Part shown: piece after piece, positions 52,483-61,008 of the stretch
How positions within the stretch are numbered: position 1 is the stretch's first letter
How the letters are laid out: each line of letters opens with the position of its first letter
Assembly: GCA_017554235.1 (NCBI GenBank)
Contig: JAFZIV010000008.1
Location: 20,134 to 84,133, forward strand
Length of the DNA: 64,000 nucleotides
DNA from: Selenomonadaceae bacterium
Lineage (GTDB): Bacteria > Bacillota > Negativicutes > Selenomonadales > Selenomonadaceae
Direction: 5' to 3'
The notes under the pieces: generated by a model
Databases searched by the model: none
What the model was told of the DNA's origin: nothing
The model's input: only the letters and a program-made list of their open reading frames with translations
Translations under genes and position numbers: made by a program

Positions 52483-52866
52483 TTAGTGGGAGAAATACAT
52501 TTTATTCGGAACGCCCATGCCAAGTTCATCTTCTGCAATTTGTTTAATACGTTGCGGTGATTTCATCTTAGCGATCTCAATTTTAAGCCGTTCATTTTCT
52601 TGTTCAATTTGTTGTGCCATATTCTGCGTCTCTACAAGCGCATAACCGCGACTTGCACTAATGCCGCTACGAATTACGACCAACATTGCCAAAAGAGAAA
52701 TTACGATAAATGCCAAGCGGCAACGTGAACGTAAAAGTTTATCCAATTTCGGGCGACCTTTGATTAACGTAAGCTGTGCGCCCCCTTCTGTAACTTTTCC
52801 TTCGCTGAAAGATGAATAATCCGAGCGATTTATTTTTTTGAATTTAGGTGTACGAGTTACCGCCAT
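52483..52866 (-). CDS. ftsL: Cell-division protein FtsL-like
   Basis: 127 residues: basic cytoplasmic tail, one membrane helix (CRLAFIVISLLAMLVVIRSG), and a periplasmic coiled coil with the FtsL/DivIC-type end (QENERLKIEIAKMKSPQRIKQIAEDELGM). It scaffolds the divisome with FtsB/DivIC and FtsW-FtsI. It follows rsmH as in the dcw cluster, but the cluster stops here. The ATG at 52866 follows GAGGTG. Confidence 0.82.
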   Translation of the reverse strand: MAVTRTPKFKKINRSDYSSFSEGKVTEGGAQLTLIKGRPKLDKLLRSRCRLAFIVISLLAMLVVIRSGISASRGYALVETQNMAQQIEQENERLKIEIAKMKSPQRIKQIAEDELGMGVPNKMYFSH

Positions 52867-52879
52867 AATGAGCACCTCT

Positions 52880-53827
52880 TCACAAAATTTTTTCTGCCGC
52901 ACGAAGTTTAGCCGACTTCGCACGAGAATTTTTTTCAACCTCATCGGGCATAGCAACTTTAGCCTTGCCCAAAATTTTTATTTCTGCGCAGTGGTTGCAT
53001 ACACATACGGGAAAATTTTTCGGACAAATACAATCACGCGCCATATCTGCAAAAGTATTTTTAACAATCCTGTCTTCAAGCGAATGGAAAGTTATAACCG
53101 CAATTCGCCCGCCGACTTTTAAGCGATTAACCGCAGTTGCAACGGAGTCACGCAAAATTTTTAATTCGTCGTTGACCTCAATGCGTATGGCTTGAAAAAT
53201 TCTTTTCGCAGGATGCCCGCCACTTGAAATTTTTGGCGTAACACTTTCCACAAGCTTAACCAATTCGCCGGTTGTCTTAATCGGTGAATTTTTTCTTACG
53301 TCGACAATTTTTCTAGCAATTCGTCCTGAAAATTTTTCTTCGCCGTATTCGCGGAAAATTTTTTTCAAATCTTCCTCGTCGTAATTGTTCACAACGTCAT
53401 ACGCGCTAAAATTTTTTGTCCTGTCCATACGCATATCAAGCGGCGCGTCGTGCATATAGGAAAAACCGCGTTCAGCTGTATCAATTTGGTAAGATGAAAC
53501 TCCCAAGTCAAAAATTATACCGTCAACTTTATCAACTTGCAAGCCGTCTAAAATTTTTCCCAACTCGCTAAAATTTTCGTGGACAATCTCAACTTTGCAA
53601 TTCAACCCGCGCAGATTTTCACCAGCCGCAGTTATCGCGTCAATGTCTCTGTCAATTCCAATCAGCAAACCGTCTTCGTTAAGCCGCCTACCAATTCTTA
53701 AAGAATGTCCGCCGCCGCCCAATGTGCAATCAACGTAAATTCCACTCGGATTAATCTTCAACGCGTCTATAACTTCATCAGGCATTACGCTTTCGTGTTT
53801 AAATTTCAAATTCTTATATTCTCCCAT
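52880..53827 (-). CDS. rsmH: 16S rRNA (cytosine1402-N4)-methyltransferase RsmH
   Basis: 315 residues. SAM-binding YVDCTLGGGGHSLRIGRRL, GIDRDIDAITAAG, DGIIFDLGVSSYQIDTAERGFSY, RIARKIVDVR and GGRIAVITFHSLEDRIVK. It N4-methylates the same nucleotide, C1402, that RsmI (4487-5323) 2'-O-methylates. Several cysteines near the C-terminus (CICPKNFPVCVCNHC) form a knuckle. It heads the rsmH-ftsL pair; mraZ is absent. Confidence 0.95.
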   Translation of the reverse strand: MGEYKNLKFKHESVMPDEVIDALKINPSGIYVDCTLGGGGHSLRIGRRLNEDGLLIGIDRDIDAITAAGENLRGLNCKVEIVHENFSELGKILDGLQVDKVDGIIFDLGVSSYQIDTAERGFSYMHDAPLDMRMDRTKNFSAYDVVNNYDEEDLKKIFREYGEEKFSGRIARKIVDVRKNSPIKTTGELVKLVESVTPKISSGGHPAKRIFQAIRIEVNDELKILRDSVATAVNRLKVGGRIAVITFHSLEDRIVKNTFADMARDCICPKNFPVCVCNHCAEIKILGKAKVAMPDEVEKNSRAKSAKLRAAEKIL

Positions 53828-53900
53828 TTTATCATTATATTTATAACAAATTTTTTAAGATTATGCAAGTAAAAATTTTTCAGTAAAATTTCATTTTTCC

Positions 53901-53929
53901 TTGCCAATAAAAATTTTATCAAGTATAAT
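53901..53929 (+). promoter_or_regulatory. Promoter of the amino-acid ABC operon
   Basis: TTGCCA (53901-53906), 17-bp spacer, TATAAT (53924-53929). Confidence 0.75.
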
Positions 53930-53970
53930 TCAAGGGGAATAAATTTTTTTATCTTAAGGAGAGTTGAAAA

Positions 53971-54783
53971 ATGGTTATTAGAAAAATTTTTATGGTTGCA
54001 ATGCTGTTGACCGCAATGGTTTTCACAGGTTGCGGAGGCGGCGATACGCAAAACGGTAATGCGGACGGCTCAAAAAAAATTGTCGTAGGATTAGATGACG
54101 AATACCCGCCTATGGGATTTAAAAATGATAAAAACGAAATTATTGGCTTTGACGTTGACCTTGCGAAAGCGGCTGTTAAAAAACTCGGTCGCGAAGTTGA
54201 ATTTAAAGCTATCGACTGGAACAGTAAAGAAGCCGAGTTGAAGTCCGGCAGAATCGACGTACTTTGGAACGGTCTCGACATTACCGACGAGCGCAAACAA
54301 AATATGCTTTTCAGCGATCCTTATATGGACAATCGTCAAGTGGTTTTCATTCGTAAGGGCGATGAACAGAATCAAAATATTAAAGCGGAAGCAGATTTAA
54401 ATGGTAAAGCTGTAGGTACTCAAGCCGGCTCGACTGCAGAAGATTATATTACGGGCAACGAAGCTCTGAAAAATTCTTTCAAAGAGTTTAAAACTTACGG
54501 CGATTACATCAGCGCGTTTATGGATTTGGAAAACGGCAGACTTGACGCTGTAGTTTGTGATGAAATTGTTGGACGCTATTACATGGCGAAACATGCTGAC
54601 AAAATTGACGCACTTAACGTAAATGTCGGACCTACCAGCGAATTTGGTATTGCTTTTGCTAAAGAAAATACTGCTCTGCGTGATGAAATTCAAAAAGCTT
54701 TTGATGAGATTGTTGCTGACGGCACGGCTAAGAAAATTTCTGAAGAGTGGTTCGGTACTGACTTAATTAAGGCTAAAAAATAA
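53971..54783 (+). CDS. Amino-acid ABC transporter substrate-binding lipoprotein
   Basis: 270 residues. Lipoprotein signal ending MVFTGCGGG, then family-3 solute-binding domain: VGLDDEYPPMGFKNDKNEIIGFDVDLAKAA, GRIDVLWNGLDITDERK, GTQAGSTAEDYI and AFAKENTALRDEIQKAFDEI. It binds a polar amino acid or cystine-like ligand. ATG after AAGGAG. The permease lies two genes downstream; no ATPase follows. Confidence 0.9.
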   Translation: MVIRKIFMVAMLLTAMVFTGCGGGDTQNGNADGSKKIVVGLDDEYPPMGFKNDKNEIIGFDVDLAKAAVKKLGREVEFKAIDWNSKEAELKSGRIDVLWNGLDITDERKQNMLFSDPYMDNRQVVFIRKGDEQNQNIKAEADLNGKAVGTQAGSTAEDYITGNEALKNSFKEFKTYGDYISAFMDLENGRLDAVVCDEIVGRYYMAKHADKIDALNVNVGPTSEFGIAFAKENTALRDEIQKAFDEIVADGTAKKISEEWFGTDLIKAKK

Positions 54784-54833
54784 TTTTTAAGCTTGGAAAA
54801 TTTTTCTAAAGGCTAATGAAAGGGGCGGCGGAA

Positions 54834-55022
54834 ATGGACGCTACTGCGATTAGGAAAGAAGAAATTTTAACTGACGAGCAACTTGACAAAGTGACGGGCG
54901 GCGCACCTGATTACGTCGCCTATTTCAAGGCGGCAGAGGCGGCAGGAATTGATACTTCAAAAATTCGCGTCGACGGAATTTTAGGCATACAGATTATCAA
55001 TCCCGCAGACGTTAAAAGGTAA
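54834..55022 (+). CDS. Small peptide with double-glycine (bacteriocin-type) leader
   Basis: 62 residues from the ATG at 54834 (AAAGGGG at about 8 bases; an ATG at 54816 has a poorer site). The N-terminal ~22 residues end in EEILTDEQLDKVTGG, the classical leader cut after Gly-Gly by C39-peptidase ABC exporters. The remainder, APDYVAYFKAAEAAGIDTSK and on, is a ~39-residue charged and hydrophobic peptide without Cys. It sits between the binding protein and the permease of an amino-acid importer, 4 bp before the permease. No C39 transporter, immunity gene or modification enzyme is in the window. Function unknown. Confidence 0.7.
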   Translation: MDATAIRKEEILTDEQLDKVTGGAPDYVAYFKAAEAAGIDTSKIRVDGILGIQIINPADVKR

Positions 55023-55026
55023 TTAA

Positions 55027-55671
55027 ATGGAAAAATTTTTTGATATGGCACTGCTTATAATGGAAGGTGCCGAAGTTACGTTAGAAATTTTTATCGTAAC
55101 TTTAATGTTAAGCTTGCCGATAGGTGCATTGGCGGCGTTGGGCAGAATCTCAAAATTTGCGCCTCTCCGCTACCTTATGGAATTTTACGTTTGGATAATG
55201 CGCGGTACGCCGTTAATGTTGCAACTTTTGTTTGTGTACTTTGCATTGCCTATGGTCGGAATAAAACTTCCTGACATTGCGGCGGCACTCTTAGCTTTCA
55301 CTCTGAACTATGCGGCTTACTTTGCAGAAATTTTCCGCGCAGGTATCCAAGCAATTCCACGCGGGCAATACGAAGCGGCTAAGGCATTGGGATTAAAACA
55401 TTGGCAGATGATGCGCTATATAATTTTTCCGCAAGTCCTGCGCGTTGTCTTGCCGCCAATTTCCAACGAAACAATCAACCTCATCAAGGATACTTCGCTG
55501 ATTTATATTTTGGCGATGAATGATTTACTGCGCGTAGCAAGGACGATTGTCCAACGCGAATTTGATATGACTCCGTTTTTAATCGCAGGAATTTTCTACC
55601 TTGTAATGACGGCATTGTTGACTTGGATATTTAAAAAACTTGAGCAACGTTACGGTTCATATGAAACCTGA
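55027..55671 (+). CDS. Amino-acid ABC transporter permease (HisM/GlnP type)
   Basis: 214 residues, five helices, with the EAA-type loop QYEAAKALGLKHWQMMRYIIFPQVLRVVLPP that contacts the ATPase. The N-terminus VTLEIFIVTLMLSLPIG and RGTPLMLQLLFVYFALP are typical of polar amino-acid permeases. It completes binding protein plus permease, but the expected glnQ-type ATPase is missing: the next gene is a cell-wall amidase. Confidence 0.92.
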   Translation: MEKFFDMALLIMEGAEVTLEIFIVTLMLSLPIGALAALGRISKFAPLRYLMEFYVWIMRGTPLMLQLLFVYFALPMVGIKLPDIAAALLAFTLNYAAYFAEIFRAGIQAIPRGQYEAAKALGLKHWQMMRYIIFPQVLRVVLPPISNETINLIKDTSLIYILAMNDLLRVARTIVQREFDMTPFLIAGIFYLVMTALLTWIFKKLEQRYGSYET

Positions 55672-55722
55672 TTCGATAAAAAATTTTAATCTATTACATT
55701 TAAAAGGAGGCAATTTAAATTT

Positions 55723-57159
55723 ATGAAACCGGTGATTATGTGTCTCCTTTTTATGTTATTTTTAAGCGTGACGGTTGAGGCGGCAACTCCGGCAAAGATA
55801 CAAGACCTTCGTTACAGCAATTCGGGAGAAAAAATTAGAATCGTGCTTGACTCAACTAAAAAGGTTGAGTTTACAGAATCTTACCTTGAAAATCCTTCGC
55901 GCTTAATCGTTGACGTTGAAGAGGCTGTTTTAGATTCCAAAGTTAAGAAAGAAATTCTTATAGGTTCACCGCTCGCTAATAAAATCAGAATCGGACAATA
56001 TAAACCTAAGACTGTTCGCGTTGTGGTTGAAAGTATGTCGGAGATTAATATTTTTTGGCTGGACGGCGGACCAAGCGGCTATCGATTAGTCATTGACGTT
56101 ATACAAGTTCCAAGCGTCTTTCAAAATGAAAAGCCTCAAACTACTACTAAACCTCCTGTTGATACCAGAACTAGAGAGGAAAAAGAACGGCAGGCTAAGT
56201 TAGAAGCGGAACGCAGGGCTAAGGAAGAAAAAGAGCGTAAAGCTCGCGAAGAAGCCGAACGTAAAGCACAAGAAAAAGCCGAAAAAGAGCGTAAGGCTCA
56301 AGAAGAAAAAGAACGTAAAGCGCAGGAAAAAGCTGATAAAGAGCGCAAGGCTCAAGAAGAAAAAGAGCGTAAATCTCAAGAGGAAGCTGAACGTAGGGCT
56401 AGAGTGGAAGCTGAACGTAAAGCCCATGAAGAAAGAGAACGTCAGGCTAAAGAGGAACGGGATCGTCAAGCTCGCGAAGAAAGGGAACGTCGAGCTAGGG
56501 AAAAAGAAGAAAATAAAACTGATAAGCCGACTAATACTCCGCGCAGTGAGGTTGATGACGATTTGGATAATTTGATGACATTGAAAGGAAAAATTATCGC
56601 GATTGATCCGGGACACGGCGGCAATGACGCGGGCGCGATTGGTCCAACCGGCGTTATGGAAAAAACTGTTACGCTTGAAGTTGCATTGGAACTTGAAAAA
56701 CTTTTGAAGGCTAATGGCGCAACAGTTATAATGACGCGACACACCGATAAAACTGTTTCTTCTGCGGGTGCTAAGGCTTCAGCTATTGAGGAACTTCAAG
56801 CGCGTTGTGACATTGCTAATTCTGCAAAAGCAAATATTTTTATATCGATTCACGCCGACAGCTTTAACAATTCATCTGCGCGGGGGACGACCGGATACTA
56901 TTATAGTCAAACAGTGGGGCAGGCGTCGATAAAACTTGCCGATTGCATACGAAAGGCACTTTGTGAACAAATTAAGACGCCCAGTCGCGGCACTAAACCT
57001 TGTAATTTCTACGTAGTAAAAAATACCGATATGTCGGCAACTTTGGTTGAATTGGCTTTTATCTCTAATCCCGAAGAAGAAAAACTTTTGTCATCTAAAG
57101 ACGGTATCCTTAAATGTGCACAGGGAATTTTAGACGGCATTGAAGATTATTTCGGATAA
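55723..57159 (+). CDS. N-acetylmuramoyl-L-alanine amidase with AMIN domain
   Basis: 478 residues. Signal peptide (VIMCLLFMLFLSVTVEA), an AMIN localisation domain (about 28-125), a ~115-residue Glu/Arg/Lys/Ala repeat (ERKAQEE units, about 145-265) predicted as one long helix, and an Amidase_3 catalytic domain (about 285-475): IAIDPGHGGNDAGAIGPTGVMEKTVTL, IFISIHADSFNN and TLVELAFISNPEEEKLL, with zinc His/Glu residues. It is an AmiC-like enzyme that cuts septal peptidoglycan. The highly repetitive charged segment is unstable DNA and probably varies in length. Confidence 0.92.
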   Translation: MKPVIMCLLFMLFLSVTVEAATPAKIQDLRYSNSGEKIRIVLDSTKKVEFTESYLENPSRLIVDVEEAVLDSKVKKEILIGSPLANKIRIGQYKPKTVRVVVESMSEINIFWLDGGPSGYRLVIDVIQVPSVFQNEKPQTTTKPPVDTRTREEKERQAKLEAERRAKEEKERKAREEAERKAQEKAEKERKAQEEKERKAQEKADKERKAQEEKERKSQEEAERRARVEAERKAHEERERQAKEERDRQAREERERRAREKEENKTDKPTNTPRSEVDDDLDNLMTLKGKIIAIDPGHGGNDAGAIGPTGVMEKTVTLEVALELEKLLKANGATVIMTRHTDKTVSSAGAKASAIEELQARCDIANSAKANIFISIHADSFNNSSARGTTGYYYSQTVGQASIKLADCIRKALCEQIKTPSRGTKPCNFYVVKNTDMSATLVELAFISNPEEEKLLSSKDGILKCAQGILDGIEDYFG

Positions 57160-57183
57160 TTTTTTCAGAAAGGTATTTTTAAA

Positions 57184-57804
57184 ATGATTTTAACTGCTGA
57201 AGTCGGTAATTTTAATCTCGTCAACACTTATTTTTATATTGATGACGAAACGCGACACGGCTTTTTAATTGATCCCGGCGATGAAGGCGATAAACTTTTG
57301 AAAATCTGCGCGGAAAATAATTTCACGATTGAAAAAATTTTAATCACTCACGGACATTACGACCACATCGGCGCAGTTAATCAAATTCAGTACGCTTTGA
57401 ATATCCCTGCCATTATGAACGTAAATGGAAAAATTTATGCCGAAAATCCTCAATGGAATTGCTCAATTTATGTCGGCGATGAAATTAAATTGGGAAAAAT
57501 TACTTTTCTTGATGACGGCACACAAATTAATTTGGAAAAAAATCCTAATTTCGGCGTAAAAATGATTCATACGCCCGGACATACGCTTGACGGAGTTATT
57601 TATTACAGCAAAAATGATAAAGTTGCTTTTGTCGGCGATACTATTTTCAAAAATAGTTACGGGCGATACGATTTGCCGGGCGGCGACTCAAAAACTTTAT
57701 TTAATTCTATTCGTACAAAAATTTTAACTCTGCCAGCTGATACAATTTTGTTAAGCGGACATACTCCCGCTACTACCGTTGACGCTGAAAAAATTTTTTT
57801 CTAA
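57184..57804 (+). CDS. MBL-fold metallohydrolase (glyoxalase II-like)
   Basis: 206 residues. ITHGHYDHIGAVNQI (HxHxDH), HTPGHTLDGVIYY, FVGDTIFKNSYGRYDLPGGD and LLSGHTPATTV supply the dinuclear metal ligands. YcbL/glyoxalase-II-like hydrolase, probably a thioester or related substrate. ATG after AAAGG, 24 bp behind the amidase. Confidence 0.88.
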   Translation: MILTAEVGNFNLVNTYFYIDDETRHGFLIDPGDEGDKLLKICAENNFTIEKILITHGHYDHIGAVNQIQYALNIPAIMNVNGKIYAENPQWNCSIYVGDEIKLGKITFLDDGTQINLEKNPNFGVKMIHTPGHTLDGVIYYSKNDKVAFVGDTIFKNSYGRYDLPGGDSKTLFNSIRTKILTLPADTILLSGHTPATTVDAEKIFF

Positions 57805-57830
57805 TTTATATTAAAAAATTAAATTTATTG

Positions 57831-57866
57831 GTGGTAAGTTTCGACTTGCCACTGAAATTTTTTTTT
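57831..57866 (+). terminator. UUCG-loop terminator directly in front of trpS
   Basis: GTGGTAAGT (57831-57839), loop TTCG, ACTTGCCAC (57844-57852), then ten T, with the trpS ribosome-binding site GGAGG starting right after the T-run. It can end the MBL transcript or act as an attenuator for trpS. Confidence 0.7.
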
Positions 57867-57879
57867 GGAGGAATTTTTT

Positions 57880-58893
57880 ATGAAAATTATTTTAACCGGT
57901 GATAGACCTACAGGAAAATTGCATTTGGGACATTTTGTCGGAAGTTTGCGCGAACGTGTAAAACTTCAAAATTCAGGCGAATTTGATAAAATTTTTATAA
58001 TGATTGCCGATGCTCAAGCTTTAACCGATCACGCCGATAATCCTGAAAAAGTTCGCGAAAATATTTTTAACGTCGCTCTTGATTATTTATCTGTCGGGCT
58101 TGATCCTAAAAAATCTACTTTGTTCATTCAATCGCAAATCGCTGAACTTTTTGAGTTGACGGCTTATTATCTTAACGTCGTCACTGTTTCGCGTCTTGAA
58201 AGAAATCCTACCGTTAAAAATGAAATTGCTCAAAAAAATTTTGAAACGAGCATACCCGCAGGTTTTTTGTGTTATCCTGTCAGTCAAGCCGCCGATATTA
58301 CCGCTTTCGACGCAAATATTGTTCCAGTCGGCGAAGACCAAATTCCTATGCTTGAACAAACTCGCGAAATTGTTCGCAAAATTAATGACATTTACGGCGA
58401 AGTTTTAGTCGAACCTGATATTTTATTGCCAAAAAATCAAATTTGTCGCAGATTGCCCGGTATCGACGGTAAAGCGAAAATGAGTAAAACTTTGGGTAAT
58501 TGCATTTATTTAAGCGATGATTCTAAAATTCTTGCCGAAAAAATTAAAAATATGTACACAGACCCATTGCACATAAAAGTTAGCGATCCCGGTCATATCG
58601 AAGGAAATGTCGTTTTTACTTATCTTGACGCTTTTTGCGAAGATAAAAAAATTGTCGACGATATGAAGGAACATTATCAACGCGGAGGTCTCGGTGACGT
58701 AAAAGTTAAAAAATTTTTGCTTGAAGTTCTTGAAAATATTTTATCTCCTATTCGTCAACGTCGCGCAGATTATGAAAAAAATCCCGACGAAGTTTTAAAA
58801 ATTTTGCGCGAAGGTACGGAAAATGCTCGTCAAAAAGCTTCTGAAGTTTTAAAACGTCTTAAACGCGCTATGAAAATTAATTATTTCGATTAA
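57880..58893 (+). CDS. trpS: Tryptophanyl-tRNA synthetase
   Basis: 337 residues. Class I synthetase: [18 protein letters not shown] (HIGH-type, HLGH), [30 protein letters not shown] and [12 protein letters not shown] (KMSKT). All catalytic motifs are present. The ATG at 57880 after GGAGG is preferred over codons open from 57865. No T-box is seen; the only regulatory structure nearby is the terminator hairpin. Confidence 0.94.
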   Translation: MKIILTGDRPTGKLHLGHFVGSLRERVKLQNSGEFDKIFIMIADAQALTDHADNPEKVRENIFNVALDYLSVGLDPKKSTLFIQSQIAELFELTAYYLNVVTVSRLERNPTVKNEIAQKNFETSIPAGFLCYPVSQAADITAFDANIVPVGEDQIPMLEQTREIVRKINDIYGEVLVEPDILLPKNQICRRLPGIDGKAKMSKTLGNCIYLSDDSKILAEKIKNMYTDPLHIKVSDPGHIEGNVVFTYLDAFCEDKKIVDDMKEHYQRGGLGDVKVKKFLLEVLENILSPIRQRRADYEKNPDEVLKILREGTENARQKASEVLKRLKRAMKINYFD

Positions 58894-58912
58894 AAAATTT
58901 TTTCTTTTTTTA

Positions 58913-58945
58913 TCCCGTAAGTTTTTAACCTACGGGAATTTTTTT
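58913..58945 (+). terminator. Terminator of trpS
   Basis: TCCCGTA (58913-58919) / TACGGGA (58931-58937), followed by seven T. Confidence 0.8.
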
Positions 58946-58948
58946 ATC

Positions 58949-58977
58949 TTGCAGAATAAAATAAATTAACGTATAAT
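58949..58977 (+). promoter_or_regulatory. Promoter of the HAD gene
   Basis: TTGCAG (58949-58954), 17-bp spacer, TATAAT (58972-58977), close to the GAGGTG-TTG start signal. Confidence 0.75.
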
Positions 58978-59002
58978 TTTTTAAAAAAATGAGGTGATGA
59001 AT

Positions 59003-59653
59003 TTGAAACGCGGAGCAATTTTCGATATGGACGGAACGCTTTTTGATACTGAAAAACTTTATCACAGAGCTTGGATTGAGACTGCTGACACTTTCGGCGT
59101 TGAACGCAAGCCTGAAATTGTATTGGAAATTAGTGGCAGTAGTGTTGAAAGAATTTTGGCTCATATTCCTCAATTTTTCCCTGAAGTTGACGCTAATGAA
59201 TATTTTTTGCGCGTCGTTAAGCGTGTTAAAAAGGAAATTGAAGAAAAACTCGAAATTAAATCGGGCGTTATTGAAATTCTAAATTTTTTCAGCCAAAATA
59301 AAATTCCTATGGCGATTGCAAGCAGTACTGATACTGATAGCATAATTAAAAATGTTAAACGCGCAAAAATTTATAAATTTTTTAAAGAAATTGTCGGCGG
59401 CGACCAGATTAAAGACGGTAAACCTGCTCCTGATATTTTTATTTTGGCGGCAAAAAAAATAAATCTCCAGCCGGAAGATTGTTACGTTTTTGAGGACAGT
59501 GCCAACGGTATTCGCGCGGCATTTGCGGCAAAATGTACGCCGATTATGGTTATTGATCAAGTTACGCCTCTTCCTGATATTCGCGAACTTTGCGCAGGAG
59601 TTTTTAATAATATGAATGACGCTCTTGACGCTATAAAAAATGGAAAAATTTAA
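59003..59653 (+). CDS. HAD-superfamily phosphatase (beta-phosphoglucomutase-like)
   Basis: 216 residues. Motif I FDMDGTLFDTEKLYHRAW (nucleophile Asp), motif II AIASSTD, motif III Lys in GDQIKDGKPAPDIFI, and motif IV YVFEDSANGIRAAFAA; the helical cap lies at about 20-85. A phosphoglycolate- or sugar-phosphate phosphatase or phosphomutase; substrate not readable. The TTG at 59003 lies six bases after GAGGTG. Confidence 0.85.
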   Translation: MKRGAIFDMDGTLFDTEKLYHRAWIETADTFGVERKPEIVLEISGSSVERILAHIPQFFPEVDANEYFLRVVKRVKKEIEEKLEIKSGVIEILNFFSQNKIPMAIASSTDTDSIIKNVKRAKIYKFFKEIVGGDQIKDGKPAPDIFILAAKKINLQPEDCYVFEDSANGIRAAFAAKCTPIMVIDQVTPLPDIRELCAGVFNNMNDALDAIKNGKI

Positions 59654-59664
59654 ATAAAAATTTC

Positions 59665-60342
59665 TCAATAAAATGTGTAAACTGCAAGCGTCCCATTTGA
59701 GACGCTTATTTTTATTTCTTCATTTTCTACGCGATTACTCACTGCATTTGGAAAATTTTGTTTCAAAGTTGCATTTTCAAGTTCCCAATGCACATTTTTT
59801 ATCGTAACTCCTTCGACAATTTCTGTTATCGGTAAAAGTGAAAGTGCATACGGTTTTTTTAAAAATTTTACTGTAAAATTTTCTCCACTTTTTACAAAAA
59901 AAATTATTTCTTTTTCATCTGCAAGACAACATTTTACTTTAGAATTACCGCAAGTAAAAATATTACTGTATAAATGGTCGAATCTTCCGCCGAAAATTCC
60001 TGTAAGTATTACAAAATTTTCCTCATCAATCAAATTTAATGCAAGTTGCGTATCTGTAAAATCTTTGTCTACCGGGTGGCGTTCAATAGGGATTTTATTT
60101 TTTTCTGCCCAATTTACAGCAGAACTTTCCGCGCTGTCAAAATCTCCTATCAAAATTTCAGGAAAAATATTTAAATCTCTGCAAATTTCTATTCCTTTAT
60201 CAATTGCAAAAAGTTTTCTACCGACTGATAATTTTTTAAAAAATTTTTCTTCAGGTCTATGCCCGCCTGCTACAAATAAAAATTCCCGCATTATCTGCGC
60301 GGGATAAATTATTTCGCATTGTGGTAATTTTATTTTATTCAT
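59665..60342 (-). CDS. thiN: Thiamine pyrophosphokinase
   Basis: 225 residues. Transfers pyrophosphate from ATP to thiamine, making the cofactor of KorB. Marks: FLFVAGGHRPEE, EILIGDFDSAESSAVNWAEKNKI, DKDFTDTQLALNL and ILTGIFGGRFDHLYSNI. The ATG overlaps the stop of the PIN gene by 4 bp, an odd coupling of a toxin-type gene with a vitamin enzyme. Confidence 0.88.
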   Translation of the reverse strand: MNKIKLPQCEIIYPAQIMREFLFVAGGHRPEEKFFKKLSVGRKLFAIDKGIEICRDLNIFPEILIGDFDSAESSAVNWAEKNKIPIERHPVDKDFTDTQLALNLIDEENFVILTGIFGGRFDHLYSNIFTCGNSKVKCCLADEKEIIFFVKSGENFTVKFLKKPYALSLLPITEIVEGVTIKNVHWELENATLKQNFPNAVSNRVENEEIKISVSNGTLAVYTFY

Positions 60343-60740
60343 TTCAAATATTTATCGTAAAATTCTCTGGCAGTCACTATTTCAATTCCTGCAAAATTTT
60401 TTATCGTCAACAAATCATTATCACCGCTAACTATATAAATTGCTTTCGCGTCAATCGCACAATTTATAAATTTGTCGTCTTTCGGGTCACGGCAAATTTT
60501 CAAATCTGAAATACTTTCAAAACTTTGCAAATTACTGAAAAATCTTTTGCGAAGTTCTCTATCCAAATGATATTTCGGCTTTAAAACTTTTTTATCAATC
60601 TGCGTTCTATACTCATCAAATATTTCATCGTTTATGCAAACTTGAAATTTTTCAAAATCAAGTTCCTCTATAAGTTCTCTCGGCAATCCGTGAAAAAATA
60701 AGCCTGATATTAAAATATTAGTATCAATTAAGATTCTCAT
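60339..60740 (-). CDS. PIN-domain ribonuclease, putative toxin
   Basis: 133 residues. RILIDTNILISGLFF with the first catalytic Asp, a mid-chain DEIFDEY acidic residue, CRDPKDDKFINCAIDAKAIYIVSGD with two to three acids, and a C-terminal GIEIVTAREFYDKYL. A typical COG1569-like PIN toxin, probably cutting RNA. It overlaps the upstream antitoxin-like gene by 4 bp. Confidence 0.82.
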   Translation of the reverse strand: MRILIDTNILISGLFFHGLPRELIEELDFEKFQVCINDEIFDEYRTQIDKKVLKPKYHLDRELRKRFFSNLQSFESISDLKICRDPKDDKFINCAIDAKAIYIVSGDNDLLTIKNFAGIEIVTAREFYDKYLK

Positions 60741-60970
60741 TTTTTATTTGCTCGTTCCTCATTATGAGTTTCTTTTATCCAGCCATTTACAAATTCGTTA
60801 ATTTCATCTTCATATTTTTTTGGGTCACTCTGGAACTTTGCAAGTTTCATCTGTTCTTCTGCATATTCTTTATCTTTCAAAAAATCTTGTGCATACTGAA
60901 CAATCGCAAAAAGATATTCTTCCGGCATAATTTTCATTAAATTTACTGCCTCTGCTCGCAATTCTGACAT
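60737..60970 (-). CDS. Putative antitoxin of the PIN pair
   Basis: 77 residues, MSELRAEAVNLMKIMPEEYL... Helical N-terminus and an acidic, aromatic C-terminal half (FQSDPKKYEDEINEFVNGWI) that could wrap the toxin. No DNA-binding fold is obvious. ATG at 60970 after GGAGGTG. Size, order and 4-bp overlap with the PIN gene support a type II toxin-antitoxin module. Confidence 0.62.
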   Translation of the reverse strand: MSELRAEAVNLMKIMPEEYLFAIVQYAQDFLKDKEYAEEQMKLAKFQSDPKKYEDEINEFVNGWIKETHNEERANKK

Positions 60971-61008
60971 TTTCACACCTCCATAAATTTTTTTATTCAT
61001 TTCTACAC

